From contig OX467087.1 of the NCBI GenBank assembly GCA_950106755.1, positions 20,650,047-20,714,046 on the forward strand: a stretch of DNA of 64,000 nucleotides, given 5' to 3'. This document shows, piece after piece, positions 34,434 to 47,599 of this stretch. The position numbers were made by a program, and so were the translations under genes. The notes beneath the pieces were generated by a model. The model worked only from the letters and a program-made list of their open reading frames with translations. It was not told the origin of the DNA and did not search any database. Positions within the stretch are counted from its first letter, which is position 1. Every line of letters starts with the position of its first letter. Origin of the DNA: Climacium dendroides. Its lineage: Eukaryota; Streptophyta; Bryopsida; Hypnales; Climaciaceae.

Positions 34434-34674
34434 GATGCCGCCAGGTACCGACTCCTGATCTGAACTCACCATTTTCACTACGGAGCAAAAGAGTTTGGAG
34501 CAGGTTTCTTTTTTCATTTTGTATGACCAAAAGAGTTTGGAGGAGTTTTTTGTCTTTTTTTAATTTATGAAGTACCAATGGAAAGTGGGAATATAAAATA
34601 TTATAGTGGTGTTCCAAATTTCAATTTTCATCCACATATTGGATAGAAAATATCACATTAGCATACATCACATA

Positions 34675-34827
34675 CATGGTTGTCATACTGAACAAGTTAC
34701 TATTCATTTCTTGTCCTGTAGGATGAGTTACTATTCATCAAATGTACCTCTCAAATACATTTGATGAATAGTAACTCATCCTACAGGACGAAAAATGAAT
34801 AGTAACTTGTTCAATATGACAACCATG
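34675..34827. mobile_element. 153-bp hairpin MITE-like element
   Basis: The arms of about 72 bp are nearly perfect: CATGGTTGTCATACTGAACA on the left and the reverse complement of TGTTCAATATGACAACCATG on the right. Each arm holds two copies of AGTTACTATTCAT. The loop is a few bases around CCTCTCAA. The terminal sequence does not match the CACTA or Stowaway types, and a target duplication is not clear. Confidence 0.75.
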
Positions 34828-37800
34828 ATCACATATCCATAACTATATAATTATGAATATGATGGTGTTTGACTAGAAAAATATTGACCAAATATTGTTT
34901 GGTACAAAGTCAATTAATGATCATGGTAGGACTTATGTAAATAACAATGTATCACAATTCATATAGTAAATCATAGTTGAAGAATTATAAGGCTAAATAT
35001 AGGTTGTATGGAGGTACTCCAAGGGCCTTTCAAGGGTTACTTTAAAAAGTCATGCATTTGGCAAAAAAAACTTCATGATTTTTTATCATTTTTTAGCCAA
35101 ATTATTTTTTTTCTAGTGCACACTGGCATTATAAAGCCAAAAAAAGCCCTTTTGGGAGTTTCATGTACCGGTATCAAGAACTGTTATGCCCTAAAGATGG
35201 GGGAGAGAGCAAAATTCTTCAATTGGCTGTTTTCTTTACTAGCTTTTCTAATAACAAACATAATTCTTCATTCAAGTGGAATAATTTCTTATATTTAGCA
35301 TTGTTAGAATGAAAGGAGACTTATGTAGCTTTTCTATGGAAAAAAATTGACAAAATCTCACAATTTTTGACCAAATGCCATTGTTGAGAAGATTTATGAA
35401 AGATATTTAGTTAGGTGGTACTATGTACATGTGCTGAAATTAGAATGCTCAAAAAAGCTCCAAAAACTCTAATTTTTTTTACGGATACATACCATCATGA
35501 TTTAGTATGATGTGTAATTTTTTTTAAATAATTTTGAGGTGTGGAAAAAAATATGAAGATTTGAAGTGACAACCTACATTGCCTTGAACAATAAGTTGAA
35601 GCAAAGTGTCAATTGATGGAGGAGGAACAATAGAATTTATAGTTGATGGGCAATAGTGGACATGTCAAGGTGTCCAACATTCATGTCAAAAAAATTGTAC
35701 ATTGTCATGGTGTCACCTCAGAAATAATGAAAAATGTTTAACTTAATTCAATCTATTTAAAGCAAACCTTTTGTAGTTATGTAACGTTCAGGATTTCAAC
35801 ATTATTGTCATTCCCTTCATTGCAACATTTGTGCATATTCATTGCATATAAGACAAATGTGAAAGACCAAACACATCTCCTTAGATTATCTTTTTTCATG
35901 TAAATAGTTGGAATGAAAAAATTCTTGAAATTATTTCTTATGTGGTTGTGTCCTACTTGCTTTTCTCTTAGCAAACCACGTATAGCTGCACCCAATATCA
36001 TTCAAATAATATCATTTAATTGTATGTACCATGCTCATTGTTCAAGCCATATCCTCAAAACTTTAATATTGCAATTCATCAAAGTTGGTAGCACTCACCA
36101 TTTGTCCATATCTCTTTAACATAGCTATAGAGTCTAATCATTATCTATCTCTATGACATTGTTAGCTAAAGTTAACTACCTTTGACAAACTTTTAATTGA
36201 CATTGGTTTGGACACAACATAATTATCCTTCTTGGTCTTATGGGCCTAAGATGTATAAACTTTACAATTTTTCCCATTGACTATGTATGTACCTTCTAAA
36301 CAATACCAAAGAAGTTCAAAAGCTAAATCATCCAGCCTTGTGTTTGCTTGTTTGGTAGCAATTACTATCTATATTTCCATGACATAGTTATTTGGATGAA
36401 AACTAAATGAGGAAGTTCAATCTTAATTACTTAAAAGAATCTCCACCTATTCTTTTTTATTTATAGAATCAAAGTGACAAATAATTCATGACAAGGAGTC
36501 TTAGAGAGTTCCAAAAAATAAAACTTAAGGATAAATTTTGACTTAAGTATCAATTTATTATTTTTATTTTTAAATCAAAGTCACAAATAATTAATGATTA
36601 GGAGGAGTCTTGAAGAATTCCAAAAATTAAAAGAAATTATCACTTAAATCTCTATCCACTATTTATTCTTTTAAAATCAACTTTACAAGTCTAATGTTCA
36701 AACTCATAACTATTGTTGTCCACTCTTGGTTTTGTAATCTCGTCTATGTGGAAAGAGCTTTTGTGGAACGGTGGAACTTGAACAGTCAATATTTACATTG
36801 TGCGAAGTCACCAAATTAAGCTTAAATTGTTGGAACTGAGGTTTTTTGTGTTGTTGCTCATAGTATCTTCTTTAGAGTGTCCCTAAAGATCTACATTGGG
36901 GAAACTTGGGACTTTTTTTTGGTTGGTTTTTTTTATTAGACTTGATGTGATATTTTTGATAAGTGTAGACAGTGATTGTTTTTGTCTTATAGAATGTTTT
37001 GTTTTGTTAGTTCAAATTTAGTTCCCAACTAAGGTTCCCACCCAAATATCATTAGCAATAGTAGCACATATTTGAATATTTTGAAGGATCAATCATGGAG
37101 CCCACTCTCACCATAGCTAGTGTGCCTACACTCTTGTCTTGGCATTCAATGTTTTAGATGTCATTGTTTAGACTTGTATTTATGTTTGTATGTAGTTGAT
37201 TGTTGAAAAAATGTTTGATGAAATGTAGGTGGGATTGATGTGAGAGGGCCACAATGATTGATGTAGAATTGATGGTATGTGGTGTAGTTGAGTTCATCAT
37301 ATGCGATAATCATGTCAATCATTAGTATTTTACTTGACAAGATTATGTAATGGAAGAATTGGGATTGAGGTAGTAATAAAATTTTGTGTTGATCTTTATA
37401 GGTGCTACTGTCCATATTTTTCTCACTTATAGATTCAAATCCTAGTGATCCTATTATTCTTGAAATTATTCTTACATGTACAAGATACACAAACAAAAAT
37501 ACAAAAATATTGCCAAAAGTTGGACTCAGAATTATGCAATGGATAGATGGCAAGATATTTGGGCAACATTGGCACAAATAATACAAACTTGAACATGGTA
37601 GAATTTGGCACGCTGTAGGTATAGATTTTTTTGCATTTGTGCTATACCTTGATAGAATAGGAAGTTGGCAATTGGTAGTTAGCCCTGGGAGGTTTTATAT
37701 TATGGAGCCATTGTAGGAGTGTGGGAACGTTGTAATATCCACCTTAGGTATTCAAATGAGCATAATTAAACTCTTGGATTTGAGTTGAAAAATGTCCTAT

Positions 37801-39639
37801 ACGGGTGCCTAGGCATGGTCCATTGTACCTTCTAAGTAGATCTTTTTATATGCCTAATTGATGTAAAATACAAAAGAACAAAGTAACAATTTCAAAACAA
37901 AGCAAATTTTGATCAAATGGTTGAATTAAGCTAAGATTCTATGTTTCTGAGACAAAGAGTTTACAGACAAAAGTTATCTATCCTAAGATGTAGATCAGTG
38001 GTTTCTATTTCTAAAATGATAAAATTTAAACTTAATAGGAGTTTTTTAGAAGAAGTTATGGCTAGATGAAATTTGGCCTTTGGAAGGGCAATTCAAACTT
38101 CATCCACATTTTTCTATGGACTTTAGATGTAAAATCAACTTCAGATTTTGGCTATATTTTTATGGTGAGATCTTATATTTAATTTCTAGATTAGATTTCA
38201 AATGGATGGAAACTCCCTACTTTCATCCAAATCCCATACCAAACTTCATCCTTTGCTAACTTATGGAGTTTGACTTGGTTGTTGAAGTATAAACTAGTTT
38301 TGGAGTCTAAATTAAATTTACTATATGATTCCAAACTCTAACTACTAATTAATTATCTTCAAAAGATTCTAGATTTATTTATTTTTTATTCTAAAGCCTC
38401 TCAATTTCTTCTTTCAATTTATTATTTTTAGCATTTTAGAGTTTGTTCCTTGTAGGGCCTAAAACTACCTATCTAAAATGCTAAGGTAATTGAATATTGA
38501 AATTTTCTTGTGAAATTGATGAGTAGATGAAATTTTGACTACTAATTGGTACTCCAAACTTCATCCACTAATTACTTCTACCTTACAACTTGAAATTAAC
38601 TTGAAATTACACTTTTAAACTCAATATTCTTACTATCTCTAAATTTCCATTCTAATTATTTTTAGATGAATTTCACTAAGTTTCATCTATTCTTGTTCCC
38701 AAACTTCATCTCCTATCTTGCTTGTTTTAAGTCTATTTTTTGGAAAGCTCTAGAAATTTTCTAAAAGTTTTTAAAGCTAAACTAGAAAAAAAAATCCAGT
38801 TCTAATGGTCTGAATTTAGATTATCACTCAAGTATGGATTTATATTTTTAATCAAAAGACTTAGAGGAAAAATAGTAGAATTAGATAATTCCCTTGGAAT
38901 GAACATCATCCAAGAGGTGTTCAAATATGCCTTTGGTGCCTCCTTTGTTCTCCATCTTGTCCCTTATTGATTGTTTGCTTATCGCTTAATTTTGGAGTTT
39001 TTAATACAAATTGTGGAGTGTAACTCTCACTCTACTTCATGCCACTTCTTTTTATTTTTCCATCCCTTTCCTTCCTATCTCATCTTTCTCTTCTATCTCT
39101 TTTCTTTTTCTCCTCAATGATTGATCTATATTGTTAACTTTGTAAAAGAAAATAATTATTCAAATCCCCAAGACAAAATTCAAATAATGTTAATTCCTTG
39201 GCTTCCTTGTCTAAAAGTCAATTAATACCAACCCAACTTTTCTATGACTAATAGATATCTTTGGAGATTTTCTTAATTCTATCTTTGCTCACTTTAATTA
39301 TTTCTCTACTACTTCTTCATTAAAGACTTGACAATTCCTATCTCTAATTTCACTCTTTTTTTGACCCCCCTCCTACTTCTTCCACTTACTACACATCTAC
39401 TATGTTTTCTCAATGCTTCATTCTCTTTGAATTTTCTACAACTTATAATTGGATTTCTAATGCTATCCTACCTCCTCTTCTTATTTCGCCAATTCTTTTT
39501 GTAGTTTTTCTACTAAGCAATTAGACATATTTTTCCCTAGCCTTTAGAATAAATTCAAGGTGCTCAATCCGAATTTTCAATTTCAATTCAAAATCCCAAT
39601 TCCAATAATCAACCCTAATCCATTGCCTACTAGCCTCAA
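34828..39639. other. AT-rich gene-free DNA
   Basis: No recognisable gene in about 4.8 kb. Open frames at 35008-35298 (plus) and 37161-37586 (minus, 141 codons) are AT-driven, with no motif. A block near 37760-37860 (GTGCCTAGGCATGGTCCATT) resembles 44330-44400 (ATGCCTAGACATTGTCCATT), and 38030-38720 shares the theme 'CTTCATCCA...' with 44460-44560, so this is probably an old copy of the repeat around 44-45 kb. Confidence 0.5.
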
Positions 39640-39810
39640 GGCAAGCTATCAACCTTAGGGCTTATTGCAAGCCTAGGATTTGCAATCAAACCTCTAGGAC
39701 TCGCTTGTGGACCTCAAGAGCTCGTTGCTACGCCTCCCAAGCTTCTCTCTACATTGAGGGCTCACAACTGGGCCTCAAGAGCTCTGCTATGGGACTTAGG
39801 GCCCACTATC
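39640..39810. repeat. degenerate short tandem repeat
   Basis: About six loose units of 20-28 bp around CCTCAAGAGCTCGTTGCTACG / CCTCTAGGACTCGCTTGTGG / CCTCAAGAGCTCTGCTATGG. GC is higher than in the surroundings. A long frame on plus from 39705 runs out of this repeat into R1 copy c and is not a gene. Confidence 0.45.
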
Positions 39811-39819
39811 CCAACTTAA

Positions 39820-40770
39820 TCCCTAAAGGACTACAAATCCTTTTGGGGGACTTTGAGGAATTTGGGCAAGTTCTTATGATTTCAATTTTTGGTGAAATTT
39901 TAAATTTTCTTAATAAGATAGAAAAACTTATTAGCTTTGTGGAAATTAATTTTTTTTTTCAATTGGCGTCCAAGAGCAAAAGTTATGCCATCCTATACAT
40001 AATTTTCATGTCCCTGGGTAGAAAAAGAAATCTACAAAAACTTGAAATAATTTTTAAAAAAAATTCTTATAGACCTTATTTTTCTATATGTGAAGCTTTT
40101 ACTCATTCCATTTGGATTAGTGATGTGAAAGTTATGGACGATCTTGTTTTTCAGGCAATCTAAGCATCTTCTTGAAAAAATAACCTATAGGATTTATATT
40201 TTAATGCAATATTTACAATTTTTTAAAAATTGTTTGACAAGGTTAAGTTTTCTTGTTAAAAAAATCTCACCATTGGGATTATTGTGTTTCAATTCCATCT
40301 TTGAGTTATTAACAATTTAATTTTTCTTTCAATTTTGGACTTATTTCTACTTAATAAAATTTTAAAGAATGAAAATCAAACATTTTTCTTTAAAACAAAT
40401 TTCTAGACTTTCAATTCAATTCTTCAATACAAATTTTTTTTAATTCAAAGTCCATAGTTCAAAAAAATTCCACAAATGGCGGTCAAAGTCATTTGATATT
40501 GCAAGCTAGTGTTAAAAAAACTTTAATTTCCAACTTTGAATGCTAATATCTTCCAATCTATACAGTCAAACTTCATGAAATTTTTACCACATGATCTCAA
40601 ACAAGTAAATTACAATCTAGTTTTATGGTTAGATTCTTAAAAAAGTATTTTTTAGTTTTCTTGAGTGAACGCAATAGAAATGGCAGTTTTAAGTGATTTT
40701 TGGAAAAAAAAATGGCCTTGGTCCTTTAGAGGTTGAGATTTACATTCTTGGGGGGGTCACTTAGAGTGTC
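39820..40770 (+). repeat. dispersed repeat family R1, copy c
   Basis: The best-preserved partner of copy b at 22020-22830. It begins near CCCTAAAGGACTACAAATCC and contains GAGCAAAAGTTATGCCA, GTGAAGCTTTTACTCATTCC, GATGTGAAAGTTATGG, TTTGAATGCTAATATCTTCC and AGAAATGGCAGTTTTAAGTG. It ends near GGTCCTTTAGAGGTTGAG. Non-coding. Confidence 0.65.
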
Positions 40771-41689
40771 CATTAAAAACCATGTGCGAACAAAATTTTG
40801 GACCCCCTATATACTTTTTGAATTTTAAATAAAATTAAATGAAAAAAATATGAATAGATTTTCCTACTTTGAAAGTTTATGTTTTGAATTATTGATGTTT
40901 TTATTTGTTAATAATAATTAGTTATAAATTTTTGAAGTAAAAAGATACACTATAGAACTAAAAAATAACTTTCACATCCCTATATTATATAAGAAAAAAT
41001 TGTCTAAAAAATGAACAAAAAAATTCCTAAAAATAATTCTCTATTGAAAGCTCATTTTGAGTTGAATATTGATGCAATGGTCATCTAAATGTGTTTTCTA
41101 AAAGTATTTGAGTTAAAAAAATATGTCATTTTAGTACATTTTTAACCTCTTCTAGAAATCATTCTATATTTTATTTGAGTTTGAAATGTTGGGAGTAGAA
41201 TCCTATAGTCATTAGTAAACAATGCTCAAAATTTGAAGTTAAAATTATAGTTTATTAGAAACCACTTGTTTGCACGTGTTTTGTTGTAGTAGAACTAAGT
41301 GCACTCCCCGAGTTTACATTGGGGGGTTCTAATTTACCAGTGGAGTTTTGGGGGATTGAAAACTAACTTTGGTCATTCATTTGAATCTCAATGATTTAGA
41401 TATTAAACTTCAGGGCTAAATTTCAATATTTTGGAAGCTAAATTTTGGACTTGGAAATCAATTTTTTGAAACTAAATTTTGGAAAATCAACTTAGAAGTT
41501 AAGTTTTGATATTAAACTTTTGGAACTAAACTTTGACTACTACTTGGTAAATGGATACTAAATGGGTATTTGGAAAGTTAGTGAATGTTAGTACAATCCT
41601 TCCAACTCTTGATAAAAACGCATGTTAGTACAACACATAAACATCAATCTCATATAATTGTTGTTACTGTAAACAAAATTTGGGGAATT
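40771..41689. other. AT-rich spacer, no gene
   Basis: No open frame of note. Between 41380 and 41590 there is a run of similar phrases (AACTTTGGT, AAATTTTGGA, AACTTTTGGAACTAAA) that looks like a decayed short tandem repeat. Confidence 0.4.
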
Positions 41690-42475
41690 TCCAACTAAGG
41701 ATTTTCCACCAAGGAGTGTATATGCAAAAACCAACATAAAACAAGTACTAGAAGATTCCCATAAGCGCCATCACCAAGGTAGGGGAGGCAAGTCTCTAAA
41801 ATTAATACAAGTTAGTACAATAAACCTCAAACACAAATGTTAGTACAAAACAACTCTTTACAAGTACAAGAGAATGCAAGGTTTAAAGGGCCCCCAATGT
41901 CCTTCAAAAGTTGCTTCAAAAATAAGAACAATGAAGCAAAATTGTTCTAAAAACAATTGTTTGGCAAATTTTGGTTCAAAGGTCAAAAAATTCACTATAA
42001 TGAATTCAACTAGTACAAAATACAAACAAGGGGTGTTTTGAGAGGGAGAAGGGTGCCCTTATATACATTTTCTATGGGTGCCCCTTCTTCTCTTCTACCT
42101 AGTGGTAATCCTATCACTTAAATTTTTTATCCAAATTTTATAGGATTTTTATTTTTACAATACTTCAAAACTTTAATGTTTAGAGAAAGACTACAAATGA
42201 CAAATGGATTGTGCCAATGGCTTAAGAAGTCCATTTTTAGTCTAAATAATCCTTTCTCCATTTCCATTGCAAAAAAGTCATTAAAAGCAACTTAAATTGA
42301 AACAAGTAAAAAAACAACTATTGGAGTTTACCTTCTTTGAAGAAAATAACTAGTCTAGGTTCTTTGGAAGGTGCAAGGGAGCATGAAAAGATCCCACCAC
42401 AACCTCATTCCCATTTTTTATGCTCCCAAAATGCCTGTCAACTTCACATATAATCTCTAAATTTGATAGAATTTT
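41690..42475. repeat. long direct repeat, unit 1 (LTR-like)
   Basis: This matches 45240-46080 in the same orientation: GCGCCATCACCAAGG versus GCATCGCCAAGG, CAAGGGGTGTTTTGAGAG, TGCCCTTATATAC, GAGAAAGACT.CAAAT.ACAAA, TTGGAGTT.AC.TT, AGACCCCAC / GATCCCACC, and ATGCTCCCA. On minus, TATATAAGGGC gives a TATA-like promoter. A pair of diverged direct repeats with a promoter resembles the LTRs of an old retrotransposon, but no internal coding region survives. Confidence 0.55.
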
Positions 42476-43955
42476 GTTTGGTAAAGTGATGTAAATTGAC
42501 AAATCACTTTATTACATATTATTTAGTGAGATAATGTGAATTTGATGAATTTACTATATGTAAGAGTCAATTTTGTTTCATGAAATGAACTAGATTACGT
42601 CACTTTACTTTACATGAAGGCCAATTTTGTTTGGTCATTTCACTGTATGAAACGGTCAATTTTCTTTATGAAAATAACGTAGATTAGACAATCACTTGAT
42701 TGCTTGTCAAGGTCAATTTTGTTTTGTGAGCTAATATGAATTTTGTGACTTTATTATAAATAAGAGTCGATTTCCCTTTCTAAAATGAACTAAATTACAT
42801 CACTTTATCTTAATACGTAAAGGGTCAATTTCATTTGATCACTTCATTGTATGTGAGGGTCAATTTTGTTTGGAAAGTTACATGAATTAGGTGGGCACTT
42901 CATTGTTTGTCATGGTCAATTTCATTTTGTGAAATGAATTAGATCATATCACTTTATTTTACTTTACTTAAGGGTTAATTTTGTTTGGTCACTTCACTCT
43001 ACTTAAAGGTCAATTTTAATTGGAGAAATAACCTAGACTAGGCATTATTTGAATAAATGTGAATTAGTTTTGTTTGGTGAGATAATGAGGATTGTGTAAG
43101 TTTAATGTATGTAAGGGTCAATTTTATCAGGCAAAGTGATGTAAAAAGATCACTTTATAGTACATAAAGGTTCAATTTATTTAGTAAGGTAGTGTGAATT
43201 TGGTAACTTTACTATATATAAGAGTCAATTTGATTCAATAATGAACTTGATTATGTTACATTACCTTACATGTCAATTTCATTTGGTCTCTTCAATTTAG
43301 AAAAAAGTCAATTTTCTTTAGTGTACTAACATGGATTAGATGGTTACTTAATTACATATCAAGGTCAGTTTTGTTTGGTGAGGTAATGGAAATTTCAGCA
43401 GTTTATTATAAAAACACTCAATTTCATTTTATGAAATGAACTCAATTACATCACTTTACCTTACTTGAGGGTCAATTTCCTTAGGTCACTTCACTTTACA
43501 TAAGAGTTAATTTTGTGTGGAGAAATAATCCCCTATGGCAAGATTAGGCAGTTACTTGTTTATTTGTTAGAGTCAATTTTGTTTTGTGAGGTAACGTGAA
43601 TTTTTTGACTTTACTATATTTAAGAGTCAATTTTATTTTGTGAAATAAACTGTATTTAGTCATTTGATTTTATGTGAGGGTCAACTTTGTTAAGTCATTT
43701 TACTATGTCTAACAGACAATTTTGTTGACGGAAAATATGTGGATTAGATGGTTACTTGATTGTATGTGAGCATTAGTTTTGTTAGGTGAGGTAAATAATG
43801 GAGATTTTGCCATTTTAGTATATGTAAGAGTCAACTTTGTGTGAAGAAATAAACTAGATTATGTCACATTATCTTACCTGAGGGTCAATTTCAATTGGTC
43901 ACTTCATCATACTCAAGGGTCAATTTCAATTGGAGAATTAACTTGATTTAGGTAT
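42470..43955 (+). repeat. four-monomer higher-order tandem array, period about 200 bp
   Basis: Nearly every monomer opens with a variant of GGTCAATTTTGTTTGG. Four monomer types follow one another: A (GAAATGAACTAGATTA.ATCACTTTA, about 56 bp), B (GGTCACTTCACT, about 34 bp), C (GGAGAAATAACGTAGATTAG..., about 56 bp) and D (GTGAGGTAATGTGAATTTTG..., about 56 bp). The A-B-C-D block then recurs roughly seven times with some skipped units. Divergence is high. No coding frame; the monomers must share an ancestor, so this is a nested (higher-order) satellite. Confidence 0.75.
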
Positions 43956-43964
43956 TGTGAGCTC

Positions 43965-46920
43965 CTAATTTGTCACTTAGGACTCATAATTTTTCATTTA
44001 TTATTTTTACAAGTCTAAATCAAGTTACATATATACAAATAGGTCCCAAAAGAGTGTAAAATTATTTTAGATATGTCACATGCCAATATAGTATTTGGTT
44101 CTAAATAAAAGTATTTTTCCAAAAGTAAGGACAAATCCCATATGTAAATAGGACAAAAACTCTGAAATTGTTATAATTATGAATATTTAGTAAAAATTAT
44201 CCAAACTATCTAAAGTTGTTGTGCATGTGACAAATCATAGCTAAATTGGTTAAGGAGAATCTATGAGCGTTTATTTACTCCCTTGGTAACTAAACGTACA
44301 CAATTAGGCTCTAGTTTATGTGTGATTTATGCTATGTAAATGCCTAGACATTGTCCATTATGCCTTTTGGGCAATGGATCCTTGTACAAACTAAAATTAC
44401 ATATCCAAGATAGTAAGACACATAGTACTTGGACTTTTCTAATAAAAGTTATAGGAGGATGAAGTTTTGATTCAAAAACTTCATCCATTAATTTCTACTT
44501 GCTTTTTTGTCCAAATTGACTTTTCTTTTTAGTTTTTGGTTCTAAATTTTATCTAAATTCCAAGATTCCTTTTTTACTTTTATTCTATGAATTTTGTAAT
44601 TCCCATCCAAAACTTCTACACTTACCACAATAACTTTTTCAATAACTTTTAACATAACTACAATAAGTTTTATTATTATCCCAATATTTATCTTGATAAA
44701 TTTAAAAATTATCACAATAATTGTTCTCATAAATTTTCAATTACTCCTGCAATTACTAGATTGAATGACAAAAAAATCAAATGATCTTATCCCCTTATCT
44801 TCAACAACTTTTTCTCTCACCTTTTTGCCAAACTTTATCAATGCTACAAAAACATCAACAATTACTTGTGAAATAACTTTTCCAACCCTCAATAAGATTC
44901 AAAAATTCAAACCTTCATAGCTTTGTCATAATTTGTCAATTCTTGATAGTTTTACTGTTTTTAGAAAGCTCTAATAGTTCCTAACTTTCTCAAAAATTAA
45001 AATTAATAGATTAAAAAGATCTCACACCAAACTTTAGCCCAAATCCAACAATTTTAGCAACTCTTAAGGTTTTACAACTATCTTCAAAACAATTTAGAAA
45101 TTGCAATTTTTGTTTCTTTTCCTCTAAACAAATTGCAAACTAAAGCTTACACTAAAATGCTCATGCCAACCACTTACTACATTCTTTTTAAGCTCTTCAA
45201 AGAAACATTTCCAAAGTCAAAGAAAGTAGGAAACTAAAGACTAGTGGAAGCAAAAAATGTGTAGTACAAAATACATTAGTGCATATAAATTAGTACAAGG
45301 AAGTTAATACAACTAAGTTAGTATAAATCAAGATTCAAACAACACTAGAGATCCCCTAAATAGCATCGCCAAGGGAAATTCTTTAGGATTAATACAATGT
45401 TCAAATCAACTCCAAAATTCATTAATTAATGAATAATCAACTTGCAATAATACATATAGAAACAACCTTTGAAGGGACCTAGTTTCCTTCAAAAAGAAGC
45501 TTAAAAAACAACAACAAATAAACACAATGGCTCTAAAAACACTAAATTGATAGAAGATGACCAAATTGACCAAACTCCACTAATACAGGCCTAAATAGCC
45601 AAGTAACACCAAAAAAATGGTTACAAGGGGTGTTTTGAGAGGAAAATGAATGCCCTTATATACTCTTCAAAGGGCATCCACCTCTTCTCATTTTCCTACT
45701 TGTAAACTTATTACTTAGAATTTTCAACTTGATTTCTTATTTTTTTCTTCTATGAGTAATCAAAATTTTAACTTTTGGAGAAAGACTCCAAATTACAAAC
45801 AAATTGTACTATTGGCTTCAAAAAGTCATTTTCAATCATGAAGAATTCCCGCCGCTTTACCCATCTTCAAAATCTCATTGAAACTTAGTGCCAACTTAAA
45901 ATTGAAAAGAGATAAAAATTCAACTTTTGGAGTTCACTTTTTCTAAGAAAAATGACAAGTCTTAGCTCATTAGTAGGTATGAGGGAATAAAAAAAGACCC
46001 CACTTCAACTTCATTCCAATTTCATATGCTCCCAGGACATTGGCCATCTCCATTGACAATCTTAAATTTGTCAATTTTTGAAAAATCTCACCGGTTCAGG
46101 TACTTTTGGCTATCAAAATGTCTTGAAATTTGTTGGTGTATCTTATTAATGTAAAAAAAATTATTCTGATTTTTAGTGAGATTTTATTACACACTAGATA
46201 ATTTCTACAAATTTTCCATTATGAATTTTAGTAGTTGATTATCCAAAAGAGAATCTTCTAATTATCAAAAAATTATGAAATTTTTTGTAGAACCTCTCAT
46301 AGAATTCCAAAAAAAATGTGCAAACTCATATTCTTACTTTACACATGTAAAGACAGAGAATCAAATTCTAGTATCTCTTTTAATTTCTAGTGAATAAAGA
46401 ATCTTCCACATAGAGGAAAATTTTGGCAAATGGCAAACCAATTCTGTTGTTAGACTTCTAGTGTGATTTTTACAGTGAAACACCATACTTTGCTTGTAAA
46501 TGCTCTCCACTAGTTCATCTTAAGTTTTCTTCACCTATAGACTAATAGTTGGGGTTTCTACTATTTCAAGAAGTGGAATGGAAAACTGAAACTTCTCTTC
46601 GAGAATCAACTTAGGATTCTCATAGAGGTTCTTTCAAAACCAATTTAGCTCGGATTTGTCACATGCAAAGCAAATTTAGGCAATTTAGGCAAGTTTTACT
46701 AAATATCTATAATTTGTACAAATTCCAAATTTTTATCCTATTTACATGCAAGATTTGAGTTTACTTAAAGAAAAATACTCTATTTAGGACCAAATACTAT
46801 ATTGGCATGTGACATATTTATTTTGGTTTTACTCTCTTTTTTGGACTTTTTGTATATAAAACTACATTGAAAATTACAACTTTTAAAAAAAAAATCATAA
46901 ATCCCAAGTGATGAAATAGG
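43965..46920. mobile_element. about 3-kb composite repeat with long terminal inverted repeats
   Basis: Left arm about 43965-44200 and right arm about 46660-46920 are inverted copies: ATGTCACATGCCAATATAGT, ATTTGGT.CTAAATA, AGTATTTTTC, TGTAAATAGGA and ATATTTAGTAAAA occur on plus at the left and on minus at the right, in the same order. Inside is the second LTR-like unit (45240-46080). Between 44200 and 45240 there is AT-rich DNA with no gene (the minus frame at 44542-44730 is Ile/Val/Lys-rich and unrecognised). I infer nested, decayed mobile elements; no transposase or polymerase is seen. Confidence 0.5.
45240..46080. repeat. long direct repeat, unit 2 (LTR-like)
   Basis: Partner of 41690-42475 in the same orientation. 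Key shared strings are ACAAGGGGTGTTTTGAGAG, ATGCCCTTATATACTC and CATATGCTCCCA. The two units are about 3.5 kb apart and substantially diverged, so any retrotransposon they bounded is old. Confidence 0.55.
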
Positions 46921-47599
46921 GATTTATAGACCCTCTTTTCACAAGTGCATTAGACCTATAAACACATAGTTAAACTCTAAATAATTAATTTTATTTTGTG
47001 TATCAACATATTTCTATTTTGCAATTGCGTATGAATGAATTTTTTTAGTTTTACTTTTCAAAGGTGAATTCACATGCCTTCCATATGTCATTAAAATTTC
47101 AAGTTTTGTACAAAAATTTAAATTTATCATGATTTTGAAGAAAAATTCAAAACAATTAAAAATTAAAAATTAAAAAAATTTTGAAATTTTGAAATCCCAC
47201 CAAAGATTTATATTATGGTGTAGCACATCATGGTATAAATCACATTTGCAATTTTGCATGCCATTTTATAATTAGAAATTCAATTGCTTGTGGATAGACT
47301 TAAAGTTCAAATGGCAATCAAATGCTCAATTTTGGGAATTTTCCAAAAAAATTATTTGGAGTAACAACTAGAGTTCCTTTTGTTAATTGTACTCAAATTA
47401 GCAAATTATTATTTTTATGAATAAAACTCATCTAAGAGCAACAAGGGAATGCTAAATGCTACATTCAAAGTAGGTCTGCACCTGACATGCTCCCCAACCT
47501 AGACCATCAAACTTGGCCGAGCACTTGGGTGGTAGTACCCCAATCCCGACGAAATCTATCCATAAGTAACTGAATTTCTAATTATAAAATGATTTGAGA
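46921..47599. other. AT-rich spacer, no gene
   Basis: No frame or repeat of note beyond AAAATTAAAAATTAAAA low complexity at about 47155-47180. Confidence 0.4.

Noticed and set aside
37161..37586. 141-codon frame on minus
   Set aside because: AT-rich, Ile/Phe/Tyr/His-rich composition without any recognisable motif or conserved partner.
39705..40163. 152-codon frame on plus
   Set aside because: Runs from a degenerate tandem repeat into dispersed repeat R1 copy c and has no motif.
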